Part shown: in pieces, positions 37,099 through 45,587 of the stretch
Layout: every line of letters starts with the position of its first letter
Position numbering within the stretch: the first letter of the stretch is position 1
Source of the DNA: Cutibacterium granulosum
Lineage (GTDB): Bacteria > Actinomycetota > Actinomycetes > Propionibacteriales > Propionibacteriaceae
Direction of reading: 5' to 3'
Assembly (NCBI RefSeq): GCF_900186975.1
Contig: NZ_LT906441.1
Span: 2,046,001 to 2,110,000, forward strand
Length of the DNA: 64,000 nt
Made by a program: the position numbers and the translations under genes
The notes under the pieces: model-generated
Told to the model about the DNA's origin: nothing
The model's database searches: none
The model's input: only the letters and a program-made list of their open reading frames with translations

Positions 37099-37136
37099 GA
37101 TTTTTCCTCCATGTGGAACTGTTGGTTCGCGGCCCT

Positions 37137-37157
37137 CTTGAGCCTTACGCACTCAAC
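37137..37157. promoter_or_regulatory. HAIR operator 1 (HspR site)
   Basis: CTTGAGC, 7 bases, ACTCAAC. The known HAIR consensus is CTTGAGT-N7-ACTCAAG; the match is 12 of 14 arm positions. It overlaps the -10 of the hsp20 promoter, so a bound repressor would block polymerase. Confidence 0.8.
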
Positions 37158-37183
37158 TTTAGACACCGTTCCAGAAAACACAA
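37156..37183 (-). promoter_or_regulatory. hsp20 promoter
   Basis: Minus strand: TTGTGT at 37183-37178, a 16-base spacer and TAAAGT at 37161-37156. It lies between the two HAIR elements and gives a leader of about 50 bases to hsp20. Confidence 0.55.
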
Positions 37184-37189
37184 GTGAAA

Positions 37190-37210
37190 GTTGAGTCAGA
37201 TCGACTCAAT
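37190..37210. promoter_or_regulatory. HAIR operator 2 (HspR site)
   Basis: GTTGAGT, 7 bases, ACTCAAT; 12 of 14 arm positions match the HAIR consensus. It lies just upstream of the hsp20 -35 and also faces the divergent helD gene, whose coding start is about 280 bases away. Confidence 0.8.
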
Positions 37211-37488
37211 CTCTTGGCGCTGGTGTGTCATCGGTCGGGATCTTCACAGACATGCCCCCTGAGAAGGACTCCCAGGCCCTTCCCGGCACAGGGCAGTGCA
37301 GCAACCCGCTGAAGACAGCTGGCATCGTGCGTGACCCAGACCCTTCCCGACACGGAGCTGCGGCTCCGGCTGACAGAGCACCTGACGGCGACATAAAATG
37401 TGTCCTCACCCAGAAAGACTCTCGAGCCCGCGTACTCGAGAGACCCGCTGCTCGAGGATCGATCTTGCACGCTGACCCATCCCAGAAG

Positions 37489-39771
37489 ATGTCGAACGCC
37501 CCTGCCGGACACACCCCCACTCCCCCCGACCTCCCCACCGAGGACGTCGTGAAGCGGGAGATGGCGATCGAGCAGGAGCACGTCGATCGCGTCCACGCCC
37601 AACTCGAGGTGGACGAGGCCAAGGCCCACAGGATGGCCCGGGCCAGCAACGACATCTATCGCTCCGACCGCACCACCTGGGTGCGCGAGGAGGACGGCAC
37701 GGCGATGTTCGAACGCGACGCCTTCGCCTTCAACGCCGCACGTCGACTGTCCATCCTCAACTCCGAGCACGAAGGACTGGTCTTCGGCCGCCTGGACCTT
37801 GCCGACGACGCCGAGGTACGCCACATCGGTCGCATCGGGGTACGCGACGCCGACTACGAACCCTTGGTCATCGACTGGCGGGCCCGCGCCGCCGAGCCGT
37901 TCTACCGTGCCACCTCGTCGGATCCCATGGGGGTCGTTCGACGCCGAGTGCTGCGATGTCGTGACGAGAAGGTGCTCGGCATCGAGGACGACCTCATCGA
38001 CACCGAGAACCCGTCCCACCTGCCGATCATTGGTGAGGGCGCCCTCATGGCGGCGCTCAGTCGGGCTCGTGACACGAAGATGCACTCCATCGTCGCCACG
38101 ATCCAGGCCGAACAGGACGAGGCCATTCGAGCCCCCTACCAGGGGGTGACGATGATCACTGGCGGTCCCGGCACCGGGAAAACCGTCGTCGCCCTGCACC
38201 GCGCCGCCTATCTGCTGTACTCCCACCGCACCCGACTGGAGAACGGCGGCGTGCTCGTCGTCGGCCCCAGCTCGGTGTTCATGAACTACATCGAGCGGGT
38301 GCTGCCCAGCCTGGGGGAGGACTCGGTGACCCTGCACTCCATGGGGCAGGTGGCCTCCGACGTCCTGGGGTTCAGCTCCGATCGCCTCGACGAGTCCCGG
38401 GCAGCCACCATCAAGGGCAGTCTGCGCATGGTCGACGTCCTCGAACGACTGGTGAGTCTGCCGATGACCGCCGATCCACGGGAACAGCGACTGCGCGTCA
38501 CCGTCAAGGCCGAGGTACTGACGATTCCAGCGCAACGGTTGCGCACCACTCGCTCGCACATCCTGGGACGTCAGCCCTACAACCTGGCCCGTCACTCGGT
38601 CGAGCAGTCCCTGCTCGACCAGCTGTGGAACCTCATGCCCGCCGACACGATCGCCAGGTACGACCTGTCGCGGGAGGACTTCGACGAGCTCGTCACCTCG
38701 CAGGCCTCCTACCGCATGTTCCTCAATGCGTGGTGGCCACCACTGTCCGCCCCCCAGGTACTGGCCCGGTTGGAGCACGACGAGGTCACTGCCGAGGTGG
38801 CCCCGGACTGGTCACCGGAGGATCGGGGGATTCTCACCGCATCCATCCCGCCAGCCGATGACGAGGGGCGGCGGGCATGGAGCATTGCCGACATCGCCCT
38901 GCTGGATCATCTCGCAGCGATCATGGGCCCGGCCCCGGTCGACCCGGACATCTCCGAACCGATCTTCCTCAGTGGTGCGCAGTCGGTCGACGAACTGGTG
39001 ACGATCTCCGACATCCTCACCGACCGTCGTGAGACCGACGAGACCGAACTTCATGACACCTTTGCCCACGTCCTCGTCGACGAGGCCCAGGACATCACAC
39101 CGATGCAGTGGCTCATGCTGCGCAGACGCGGTCCACAGTCCTCGTGGACGATCGTCGGCGACCCAGCCCAATCGGCCTACCCGTTCCCCGAGGAGACCCA
39201 GGCCGCCATCGACGCCTTGGTGGGCAGCGCCCCGTTGCGCACCTTCCGACTGTCGAAGAACTACCGGTCCCCCGCCGAGGTCTTCGACCTCGCTGCCCGA
39301 GTGATCGTCACCGCCCAGCCGGATGCCGATCTGCCCGAGGCGGTGCGCTCCACCGGCGTCGACCCGGTGCGCACCACCACGTCCCAGGCCCAGCTGGACG
39401 AGGAGCTGCTGGAGCAGACGAGGATCCTGCTGAGCCAGGTGGACGGCACGGTGGGCATCGTCGTGCCGCCGGCACTGGCAGACCATGTCGAGGAGACACT
39501 GCATCAGTTGCCCGAGACAGACGCCGTGCACACTGCCCGGCAGGACGATCGACTGCTCGTCGTGACGACCATGCAGGCCAAGGGGTTGGAGTACGACGCG
39601 GCTCTCGTCGTCGATCCCGAGCAGATCGTCGCCCAGTCTCCCGGAGGGGTGCGCGTGCTCTACGTGGCCCTCACCAGAGCGACCCAACGACTCGTCGTCC
39701 TGGGGGTGACGGACTCGAACGGCCAGTCGGTGAGCACCGAGCTCTGGCAGCAGGCCCTGTGGCAGGGATGA
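37489..39771 (+). CDS. helD: HelD-like superfamily 1 helicase/ATPase
   Basis: UvrD-like motor protein. Its relatives in Bacillus and Mycobacterium (HelD) bind RNA polymerase and recycle stalled complexes. The product is about 760 residues. The N-terminal coiled coil (about 20-60, VKREMAIEQEHVDRVHAQL) is the arm that enters the polymerase. Walker A is GGPGTGKTVVALHRAAYLL, Walker B VLVDEAQDITPMQW, then SKNYRSPAEVFD and YVALTRATQRLVVLG. The ATG at 37489 gives a typical N-terminus but has a poor ribosome site; a TTG at 37465 with GAGG upstream is a good alternative, and the frame is open to 37225. It is divergent from hsp20 and may share the HAIR region. Confidence 0.9.
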   Translation: MSNAPAGHTPTPPDLPTEDVVKREMAIEQEHVDRVHAQLEVDEAKAHRMARASNDIYRSDRTTWVREEDGTAMFERDAFAFNAARRLSILNSEHEGLVFGRLDLADDAEVRHIGRIGVRDADYEPLVIDWRARAAEPFYRATSSDPMGVVRRRVLRCRDEKVLGIEDDLIDTENPSHLPIIGEGALMAALSRARDTKMHSIVATIQAEQDEAIRAPYQGVTMITGGPGTGKTVVALHRAAYLLYSHRTRLENGGVLVVGPSSVFMNYIERVLPSLGEDSVTLHSMGQVASDVLGFSSDRLDESRAATIKGSLRMVDVLERLVSLPMTADPREQRLRVTVKAEVLTIPAQRLRTTRSHILGRQPYNLARHSVEQSLLDQLWNLMPADTIARYDLSREDFDELVTSQASYRMFLNAWWPPLSAPQVLARLEHDEVTAEVAPDWSPEDRGILTASIPPADDEGRRAWSIADIALLDHLAAIMGPAPVDPDISEPIFLSGAQSVDELVTISDILTDRRETDETELHDTFAHVLVDEAQDITPMQWLMLRRRGPQSSWTIVGDPAQSAYPFPEETQAAIDALVGSAPLRTFRLSKNYRSPAEVFDLAARVIVTAQPDADLPEAVRSTGVDPVRTTTSQAQLDEELLEQTRILLSQVDGTVGIVVPPALADHVEETLHQLPETDAVHTARQDDRLLVVTTMQAKGLEYDAALVVDPEQIVAQSPGGVRVLYVALTRATQRLVVLGVTDSNGQSVSTELWQQALWQG

Positions 39772-39938
39772 GCAGGCGCAGAGCCCCACGCACGTGCCCC
39801 CACGCACCGGAGCCTCGTGCCACATCGGTCGATGACGTACTGGTGATGGGTGGCACCACACGCCCACCCCAACCGTCCGAATCCCGTGGCCGCACGACCT
39901 GTTGTGGGACCCGAGCCCGGCCGTCACCGCTCACACCA

Positions 39939-39985
39939 ACCGTGGTCCAAGCCCCCGTGGCCGCCGCCTCGGGGGCAACCACGGT
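39939..39985 (+). terminator. Nested hairpin downstream of helD
   Basis: Outer stem ACCGTGGT/ACCACGGT (39939-39946, 39978-39985) and inner stem GCCCCCG/CGGGGGC (39951-39957, 39970-39976). It lies in the 287-base gap between helD and the polyprenyl synthase gene. There is no U-run, so its role as terminator is likely but not certain. The rest of the gap shows nothing clear. Confidence 0.5.
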
Positions 39986-40058
39986 CTTCCGGAACCGACC
40001 GACGGGAGCCGATGCCGTACTGGACCAACGAGTGCGCTGGGGCCGATAGGGTGAAGTC

Positions 40059-41162
40059 ATGACTTTCGACCCGTCCGACCCGGCCGGAGCCGACCTGCGT
40101 CACGCCGTCTCCTGCGCACTCACGTCCTTTCTCGACGGTCAGGAATCCGTCCTGGCGTCGATCGGCACCGAACTGACCCCGGTGCTGCAGGCGGCCCGCG
40201 ACTACACGGCTGGCGGAAAACGTCTGCGCCCGGCCTTCTGCTATTGGGGGTACGTGGCTGCCGCAGGTCAACCACGCGATCCACAGGCCCTCATGCAGGC
40301 TGCGGCCAGTTTGGAGTTGTTGCACGTCTCGGCCTTGGTGCACGACGACATCATGGACCACTCGGACACCCGACGGGGCCTGCCCTCGGCCCATCGCCGA
40401 TTCGAGGCTGCGCACCGCCAGAACCACGGAATGGGGGCGCCGGAGGAGTACGGACGAGACGTCGCCCTGCTGCTGGGCGATCTGCTCACGGTGTGGAGTG
40501 CCGAGATGTTCACCACCGCTGCGCTTCCCACCAGTGCGATGACCGCAGCCGCACCGATCCTGGCCGCGGTGCGTACCGAGGTGAACTGTGGGCAGATGCT
40601 CGACGTCACCGCCCAGGCCGGTATGGCCGGCACCACCAGTGAATCCATGCTCGATCTCGTCGGCCGGGTGGTCGAGTACAAGTCGGCCTCCTACACCGTC
40701 GTGCGACCGGCGCAGCTCGGCGTCGCCCTGAGCACCACGAAGGAATCCCCCACTGTGTTGCTGACGGCGTTGCAGCAGTTCGGCTCGCCTCTGGGACGAG
40801 CATTTCAGTACCGCGACGACCTGCTCGGGGTCTTCGGTGACGAGCAGGTCACCGGCAAGCCCGCAGGAGATGATCTTCGCGAGGGCAAGCGCACGGTCCT
40901 GGTGGCCCATACCCTGTCCCAGGCCACTCCGGACGATGCCGCCACCCTGACGGCCATGCTGGGCCGTGCCGATCTGGAGGACGACGACGTGCACACCGCG
41001 CGAAGGATCATTGAGCAGTGCGGGGCCCGAGCTGCCGTGGAGGAGACGATCCACACCGGCCTGACGCAAGCCCTGGCCGTGCTGGATGCCACCGACATGA
41101 CGGACGAGGGCAGGGCTGGCCTGCGCGCCCTGGCCAGGGCGGCCGTTGACCGGGCAGCCTGA
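40059..41162 (+). CDS. Polyprenyl diphosphate synthase (IdsA/GGPP-like)
   Basis: Trans-prenyltransferase that condenses isopentenyl diphosphate with allylic diphosphates. The product is 367 residues. The two aspartate-rich motifs are VHDDIMDHSDTRRG (first Asp pair at 96-97) and QYRDDLLGVFGD; GGKRLRPAF binds the homoallylic substrate. Chain length cannot be fixed by eye; geranylgeranyl or longer is plausible. In Mycobacterium idsA2 lies close to pknL, and the next gene here is a PknL-like kinase, which supports an IdsA2-type identity. The start ATG follows GGGTGAAG. Confidence 0.9.
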   Translation: MTFDPSDPAGADLRHAVSCALTSFLDGQESVLASIGTELTPVLQAARDYTAGGKRLRPAFCYWGYVAAAGQPRDPQALMQAAASLELLHVSALVHDDIMDHSDTRRGLPSAHRRFEAAHRQNHGMGAPEEYGRDVALLLGDLLTVWSAEMFTTAALPTSAMTAAAPILAAVRTEVNCGQMLDVTAQAGMAGTTSESMLDLVGRVVEYKSASYTVVRPAQLGVALSTTKESPTVLLTALQQFGSPLGRAFQYRDDLLGVFGDEQVTGKPAGDDLREGKRTVLVAHTLSQATPDDAATLTAMLGRADLEDDDVHTARRIIEQCGARAAVEETIHTGLTQALAVLDATDMTDEGRAGLRALARAAVDRAA

Positions 41163-41680
41163 GATTGCTTCAGCGCAGGCATTCACCGGCTGCCCGTGAC
41201 TGAAATACTCCTCACACCCCGAGGGACCACCCCGGCGCTGGGCCCCGGACAACCGGGCCCCAACCAGAATGGCTGGTCGGGGAGACCACCCCGGCACGGA
41301 TCCCGGGATTGAAGAATTCGCCCCTGATGGCGCCCAGCCCCCCGGGCCTCGGGCCCGGAATACCACCAACGCTGGGCCTCGGGCCCGGAAGACCCACCAA
41401 TCCTGATCCCCGGATCCGGGAGGATGACCGACCCCGGAGGGTGCTGGCCATCCCGACCCCCATCATCGACCTGCCGTGCCCCCACGGGGGACGAGGCGGA
41501 GTACAGTGGTTGCCCTTGTGTGCTGGCTAACTGACCCGTACCGACGGACCGTCCGGGGAGTCGGTTTTCCGGGCGAGTTCGACGGATCTCCGCGTCGCCC
41601 CGATTGCCCGTCACCCAACCGACGTACACTCAACCACAGGCTGGCACGGCCTTCTTCCCCGACCGTGTGTGAGGCGCATC
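41163..41680. repeat. Palindrome-rich repeat spacer
   Basis: About 520 bases without a gene. GGGCCTCGGGCCCGGAA occurs at 41344-41360 and 41374-41390, a 30-base tandem period with ACCACCAA-like tails. GACCACCCCGGC occurs at 41225-41236 and 41285-41296, 60 bases apart. Several G+C palindromes (GGGCCCC, ATCCCGGGAT, CGGATCCG) are embedded. Distal to these, the region leads into the kinase gene; no clear promoter is visible. Confidence 0.55.
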
Positions 41681-43396
41681 GTGAGCATGACCATGAGTAC
41701 CGACCCCTACGTGGGTCGTGTTCTTGAGGGCCGCTACGAGATCATGTCCAAAATCGCACGAGGCGGCATGGCCACCGTCTACCGTGCCCAGGACCGTCGG
41801 CTACGTCGCGTGGTCGCCATCAAGCTCATGCACGAGAACCATGACGAGGAGCTGATCCGACGCTTCGACACCGAGGCGCAGTCCGCCGCCCGACTGGTGA
41901 GCCCCCACATCGTCAGTGTGTTCGACCAGGGCGTCGAGGACGATCGCCCCTTCATCGTCATGGAGTACGTGCCGGGCTGCACCCTGCGCCATGTCATCAC
42001 CCGGCAGGCCCCCCTGCCCGCCCACCTCGCCCTGGAATACCTCGAGTCGATCTCGTGCGCCCTGGCCAGCGCACACACCGACGGGCTGTTGCATCGCGAC
42101 GTCAAGCCCGAGAACGTACTCATCTCGGACCGCGGGCGGATCAAGGTGGCCGATTTCGGGTTGTCTCGTGCCATCGGCGCCCAGACGATGTCCATCGACA
42201 ATGGTCAGCTCATGGGCACCCCCAGCTACATTCCGCCCGAGCTCGTGGAGGGGATTCCCGCCGATGAGCGTTCCGACGTCTACTCCACCGGAATCGTGCT
42301 GTTCGAGATGCTCACCGGCGACAAGCCCTTGGTGGGTGACTCCCCGTTCAGCACTGCCCTGGCGCATGTGAGACAGGACGTCCCGACCCCCTCGTCCTAC
42401 CTGTCGGAGCACTCGAGGAACCAGAATCGTCAGCCCGTCCCGGAGCTCGTCGATGCCCTCGTACTGGCCTGCACCTGCAGGGACCCACGGGGCCGGCCGG
42501 AGAACGGCCGCCATCTGCTGGATCTGGTACGCCGCGCCCGACACAGCATCCGTACCGGCACCACGGATCCCAGTCTGCAGGCCTTGATGACACACACCTC
42601 ACATGCCCGACGTACCCCAGGTGCCACACCGCGCTCCTCCCGAACGACGACCGGACCGGGCAGGGATCCATCGGCCGTGGCACCCGGCCGGAGCATCTCC
42701 CCGGCATCGATAGGGCAGCCTCGACGACCCAACAGCTCCGTCCAGACGCCGCACGCCGAGTATCGGACGAGTCACGGAACCCACGAGGGCAGTCATGGCG
42801 ATGTCGATCTGCGCAGTGGCACCAGGTCACCAGGCGAGCAGACGGCGGCAACTCGGCGTGGCAGTGATCGCAGACGCCCCCGCAGCACCGCGCGTGGCGC
42901 CAGGGACGCATCGGCACGTGGCCCACATCCGGGTACGGCGACGCACCACGATTACGCTCCGCCGACGGACCCCACCCGGGTGCACCGCCACGGCCACCCG
43001 GCCCGACCTTCCGGTCAGAGGATGGGGTCGAACCAGAACCATGGGCGTCCCACCACTGGTGCCACAACCACCAGGGCCTCCTGGTACCAGGGTGCGCAGC
43101 CGGGGACGAGGGCAAGCTGGCAGCGGACGCGCCATGGCGCCCGTACCGCGACCATGACGGGTGGCACACCTGTCGTCTCGAGCAACGTCACGGGACGGCC
43201 CCTGGGCCGGGCTTCCTCATCCTCCGTCATGCCGGTGGATCAGCGCTCCGGCTCGCGGACGGCGTCAGCCTCCTCGGCATCGAGCAGAAACATCAAGCAG
43301 GCGAGCACCGCTGGTCAGCCATCACGGCACCATCATCCCGTGACCACGGTGACCATCGTGGTGCTCGTCCTGTTCGCACTCCTGATGTTGCACTGA
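41681..43396 (+). CDS. PknL-like serine/threonine protein kinase
   Basis: Hanks-type kinase of about 571 residues. The kinase domain (about 10-285) has the Gly-rich loop IARGGMATVYRA, VVAIKLM with the ATP lysine, HRDVKPENVL catalytic loop, ADFGLSRAIG and GTPSYIPPE. A long low-complexity linker rich in Ser, Arg, Thr, Gly and His follows (about 295-545), then one membrane helix, TVTIVVLVLFALLML, that ends the protein. There are no PASTA or other outer domains, so any sensing must be cytoplasmic or by a partner. GTG at 41681 is chosen for GAGG upstream; ATG codons at 41687 and 41693 are alternatives. Mycobacterial PknL, near idsA2, is the closest match by context. Confidence 0.88.
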   Translation: MSMTMSTDPYVGRVLEGRYEIMSKIARGGMATVYRAQDRRLRRVVAIKLMHENHDEELIRRFDTEAQSAARLVSPHIVSVFDQGVEDDRPFIVMEYVPGCTLRHVITRQAPLPAHLALEYLESISCALASAHTDGLLHRDVKPENVLISDRGRIKVADFGLSRAIGAQTMSIDNGQLMGTPSYIPPELVEGIPADERSDVYSTGIVLFEMLTGDKPLVGDSPFSTALAHVRQDVPTPSSYLSEHSRNQNRQPVPELVDALVLACTCRDPRGRPENGRHLLDLVRRARHSIRTGTTDPSLQALMTHTSHARRTPGATPRSSRTTTGPGRDPSAVAPGRSISPASIGQPRRPNSSVQTPHAEYRTSHGTHEGSHGDVDLRSGTRSPGEQTAATRRGSDRRRPRSTARGARDASARGPHPGTATHHDYAPPTDPTRVHRHGHPARPSGQRMGSNQNHGRPTTGATTTRASWYQGAQPGTRASWQRTRHGARTATMTGGTPVVSSNVTGRPLGRASSSSVMPVDQRSGSRTASASSASSRNIKQASTAGQPSRHHHPVTTVTIVVLVLFALLMLH

Positions 43397-43704
43397 CCGC
43401 ACACCCACCCCACGGGTCCACACGTCATCTCCAGGGTCACACGGCGAGTTCTGCCACGTACACACGTCGAGGGTCCCCCCGACAAGGCAACTCACGCATG
43501 TTTCCCGCAGTGCAATGGGTGAGACCCATCGGAACACGTACCCAGCAGACTGCTGAGGAACCACACCAGAAACCGCGTGATGTCCAAAGGATTTTCGGTT
43601 TTCTCGAAGCTTCAGTGTCATTTGTTCGATCAAATCGCTTCATGACGCAATAAACCAAGGAACATCGGTTTGTTCTCCAAAGATTCTTTTGTTACCATGT
43701 GGCC
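43397..43704. other. Regulatory spacer upstream of the EamA transporter
   Basis: About 308 bases. The distal part is A+T-richer than the neighbours and carries two inverted repeats: ATTTG-N6-CAAAT at 43620-43635 and GGAACA-N6-TGTTCT at 43659-43676. The second overlaps the -35 of the promoter annotated below. The first 200 bases show nothing clear. Confidence 0.45.
43670..43698 (+). promoter_or_regulatory. Leaderless promoter of the EamA gene
   Basis: TTGTTC at 43670-43675, 17-base spacer, TACCAT at 43693-43698. The expected transcription start is about 43705, which is the A of the ATG start codon, implying a leaderless message. An inverted repeat (43659-43676) covers the -35 and could be an operator. 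Confidence 0.6.
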
Positions 43705-44664
43705 ATGGTCGGATTCCGTTCATCGCGTCTGGCATACGCGGCTCTCCTGCTCATGGCGATGCTGTGGGGTTCCACCCTCATCGTCATGAAGAACGCCTAT
43801 GCCCACATGGACCCGGCTTCGTTGCTGTCGAGCCGTTTCATCATGGCTGCGCTGGCCTTCGGCATCGTCTTTCCCAAGGCGTGGAAGGCCTCATGGAAGA
43901 CGATTCGCAGCGGAGTCGTCCTCGGCTTCCTCTTCGGCGCTGGCCAGATTCTGCAGGCTCTCGGACTGACGGGTACGACGGCATCGGTCAATGGGTTCAT
44001 CACGGGCCTGTACGTCGTCATCACTCCGCTGCTGGCTGCCCTGTTCCTGGGCAGAAAGGTCACCAAACCGGTCTGGGTGGCCGTGGGGTTCGCCACCGTG
44101 GGGCTTGGTTCGCTGGCGATCGATCCTTCTGCCTTGAGTACCGGTCTGGGTACCGGTGAACTGCTCACCTTCCTCGGGGCCGTCGCCTACGCCAGCCACA
44201 TCGTGGCCACCGGTAAGTTCGCAACACCCAACAACGTCGCATCGCTGGGGCTGTACCAAACCCTCACCATTGCCGTCATGGCAACACTGTTCGCAGCCCC
44301 CGGCGGAATCATCCTGCCCTCGGGGATCAGCGACTGGACCGCCATCGCCTACCTCGGCATCATCTGCGGCACGGTGACGGTCTTCCTGCAGAGCTGGGCC
44401 CAGACCCGCGTCGACGCCACCCGGTCAGCAGTCATCATGTGCACCGAGCCCATGTGGAGTGCCGTCTTCGCGGTGGGGATCGCCGGAGAGGTCTTCACCG
44501 GTCAGATGATTCTCGGTGCGATCGCCATCATGGCTGCCATGTTCCTGGTCGTGCGGCCTGCCGGGCGTAGACGTGGCACCTTCGCCCCGACCACATCCAC
44601 CATCCCGTCCCCGGCCCAGCCCGACATCAGGGCACCACGTCCGTCCCTGGACCGCCTGATCTGA
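43705..44664 (+). CDS. EamA/DMT-family transporter
   Basis: Membrane transporter of the drug/metabolite superfamily, 319 residues with ten predicted helices in two EamA repeats. The first begins RLAYAALLLMAMLWGSTLIVMKNA, the second near GELLTFLGAVAYASHIVATGKF, and GTVTVFLQSWAQTRVDATRSA with CTEPMWSAVFAV is the typical end of repeat two. The substrate cannot be told; such proteins export amino acids, nucleosides or drugs. A GTG two codons upstream (43699) is possible, but the promoter position favours the ATG as a leaderless start. A Pro/Ser/Thr-rich tail ends it. Confidence 0.9.
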   Translation: MVGFRSSRLAYAALLLMAMLWGSTLIVMKNAYAHMDPASLLSSRFIMAALAFGIVFPKAWKASWKTIRSGVVLGFLFGAGQILQALGLTGTTASVNGFITGLYVVITPLLAALFLGRKVTKPVWVAVGFATVGLGSLAIDPSALSTGLGTGELLTFLGAVAYASHIVATGKFATPNNVASLGLYQTLTIAVMATLFAAPGGIILPSGISDWTAIAYLGIICGTVTVFLQSWAQTRVDATRSAVIMCTEPMWSAVFAVGIAGEVFTGQMILGAIAIMAAMFLVVRPAGRRRGTFAPTTSTIPSPAQPDIRAPRPSLDRLI

Positions 44665-44714
44665 CACGACCTGGCCTCAGACCCACCGGTCGCACGCACA
44701 CTTACAACACGGAT

Positions 44715-44742
44715 GAGGCCCGAGAACGCATCCTCGGGCCTC
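44715..44742. terminator. Terminator hairpin between convergent genes
   Basis: A perfect 10-base stem GAGGCCCGAG/CTCGGGCCTC with an 8-base loop, between the EamA gene (plus) and the metallo-hydrolase gene (minus). It probably serves both. Confidence 0.6.
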
Positions 44743-44798
44743 CCGACATCCCAGACGACGGCAACCACGTCTCGCCCACAGGGGCGTGACGTCCACGT

Positions 44799-45446
44799 TC
44801 AGTCCTGGGGCACCTCCCACGGCTGTCCACCACGCAGGTCGTGGAACTGCGTGTCGGTGAGTTGGGAATGCATGCCGTACATGAGATTCCAGCCACGCTC
44901 GCTGAGCAGGGCGTCGTGGATCATGAAGGCATGCCGGGCACCGACACCTCGGGTGAAGTCGATCGTCTCCTTCATGGCTGCCCACGGTGCCTGGATCGGC
45001 ACGGCCAACACATCCACCCCACGTGGCATCTCGTCGAGCTCGTCACCGGGGTGGTAGAGGATCGTCCCCAAGCCTTCGCCGATGAGGTAGCCGACATTGC
45101 CGATCGGCTCCAGGTCACGGTGGATCGTGGCGTGCCGCCCACCAACCGCCTCGATGCGCACGTCACCGAGTTCGAGCACGTCACCGGGCGCGATCGGGTC
45201 GGCATCCAGCTCTGGCACGGTGGTGCACGCCCCGGCCTCGGCACGGCAGATCGCCGAGGAATTGGCATTGACCAAGTCCTTGATGTGGGCCGGGTCCACA
45301 TGGTCGGGGTGACGGTGGGTCACCAGGATGACATCCAGATCGGTCAGGTCGTGCCATGCCTGCGACCCGTCACCGGGGTCGATGAGGATCCGGGCTCCAG
45401 CGGCTTCGACGAGAACACATGAGTGACCGAGGTGGGAAATCTTCAT
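44799..45446 (-). CDS. Metallo-beta-lactamase-fold hydrolase (UlaG-like)
   Basis: A 215-residue enzyme of the metallo-beta-lactamase fold. It begins MKISHLGHSCVLVEAAGARILIDPG, and the metal ligands lie in VTHRHPDHVD (about 43-51), with a later GGRHATIHRD and ILYHPGDELDEM supplying further ligands. The short form resembles UlaG-type hydrolases and RNA-independent small MBLs; the substrate is unknown. It lies between a transporter and the DAHP synthase gene without evident operon links. Confidence 0.85.
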   Translation of the reverse strand: MKISHLGHSCVLVEAAGARILIDPGDGSQAWHDLTDLDVILVTHRHPDHVDPAHIKDLVNANSSAICRAEAGACTTVPELDADPIAPGDVLELGDVRIEAVGGRHATIHRDLEPIGNVGYLIGEGLGTILYHPGDELDEMPRGVDVLAVPIQAPWAAMKETIDFTRGVGARHAFMIHDALLSERGWNLMYGMHSQLTDTQFHDLRGGQPWEVPQD

Positions 45447-45587
45447 GCCCCCAGTGTGTCATCGTCGGCCTGACCACACCCCGGGTTTCGGTCAAGATCC
45501 GCCGAATCCGCATCGAGTGACGCTCCCACCAGAGACCGTCCTGGCGGCCCACCCCGCAGATGGGCACCTGTGGCATTGTGGCATTGG

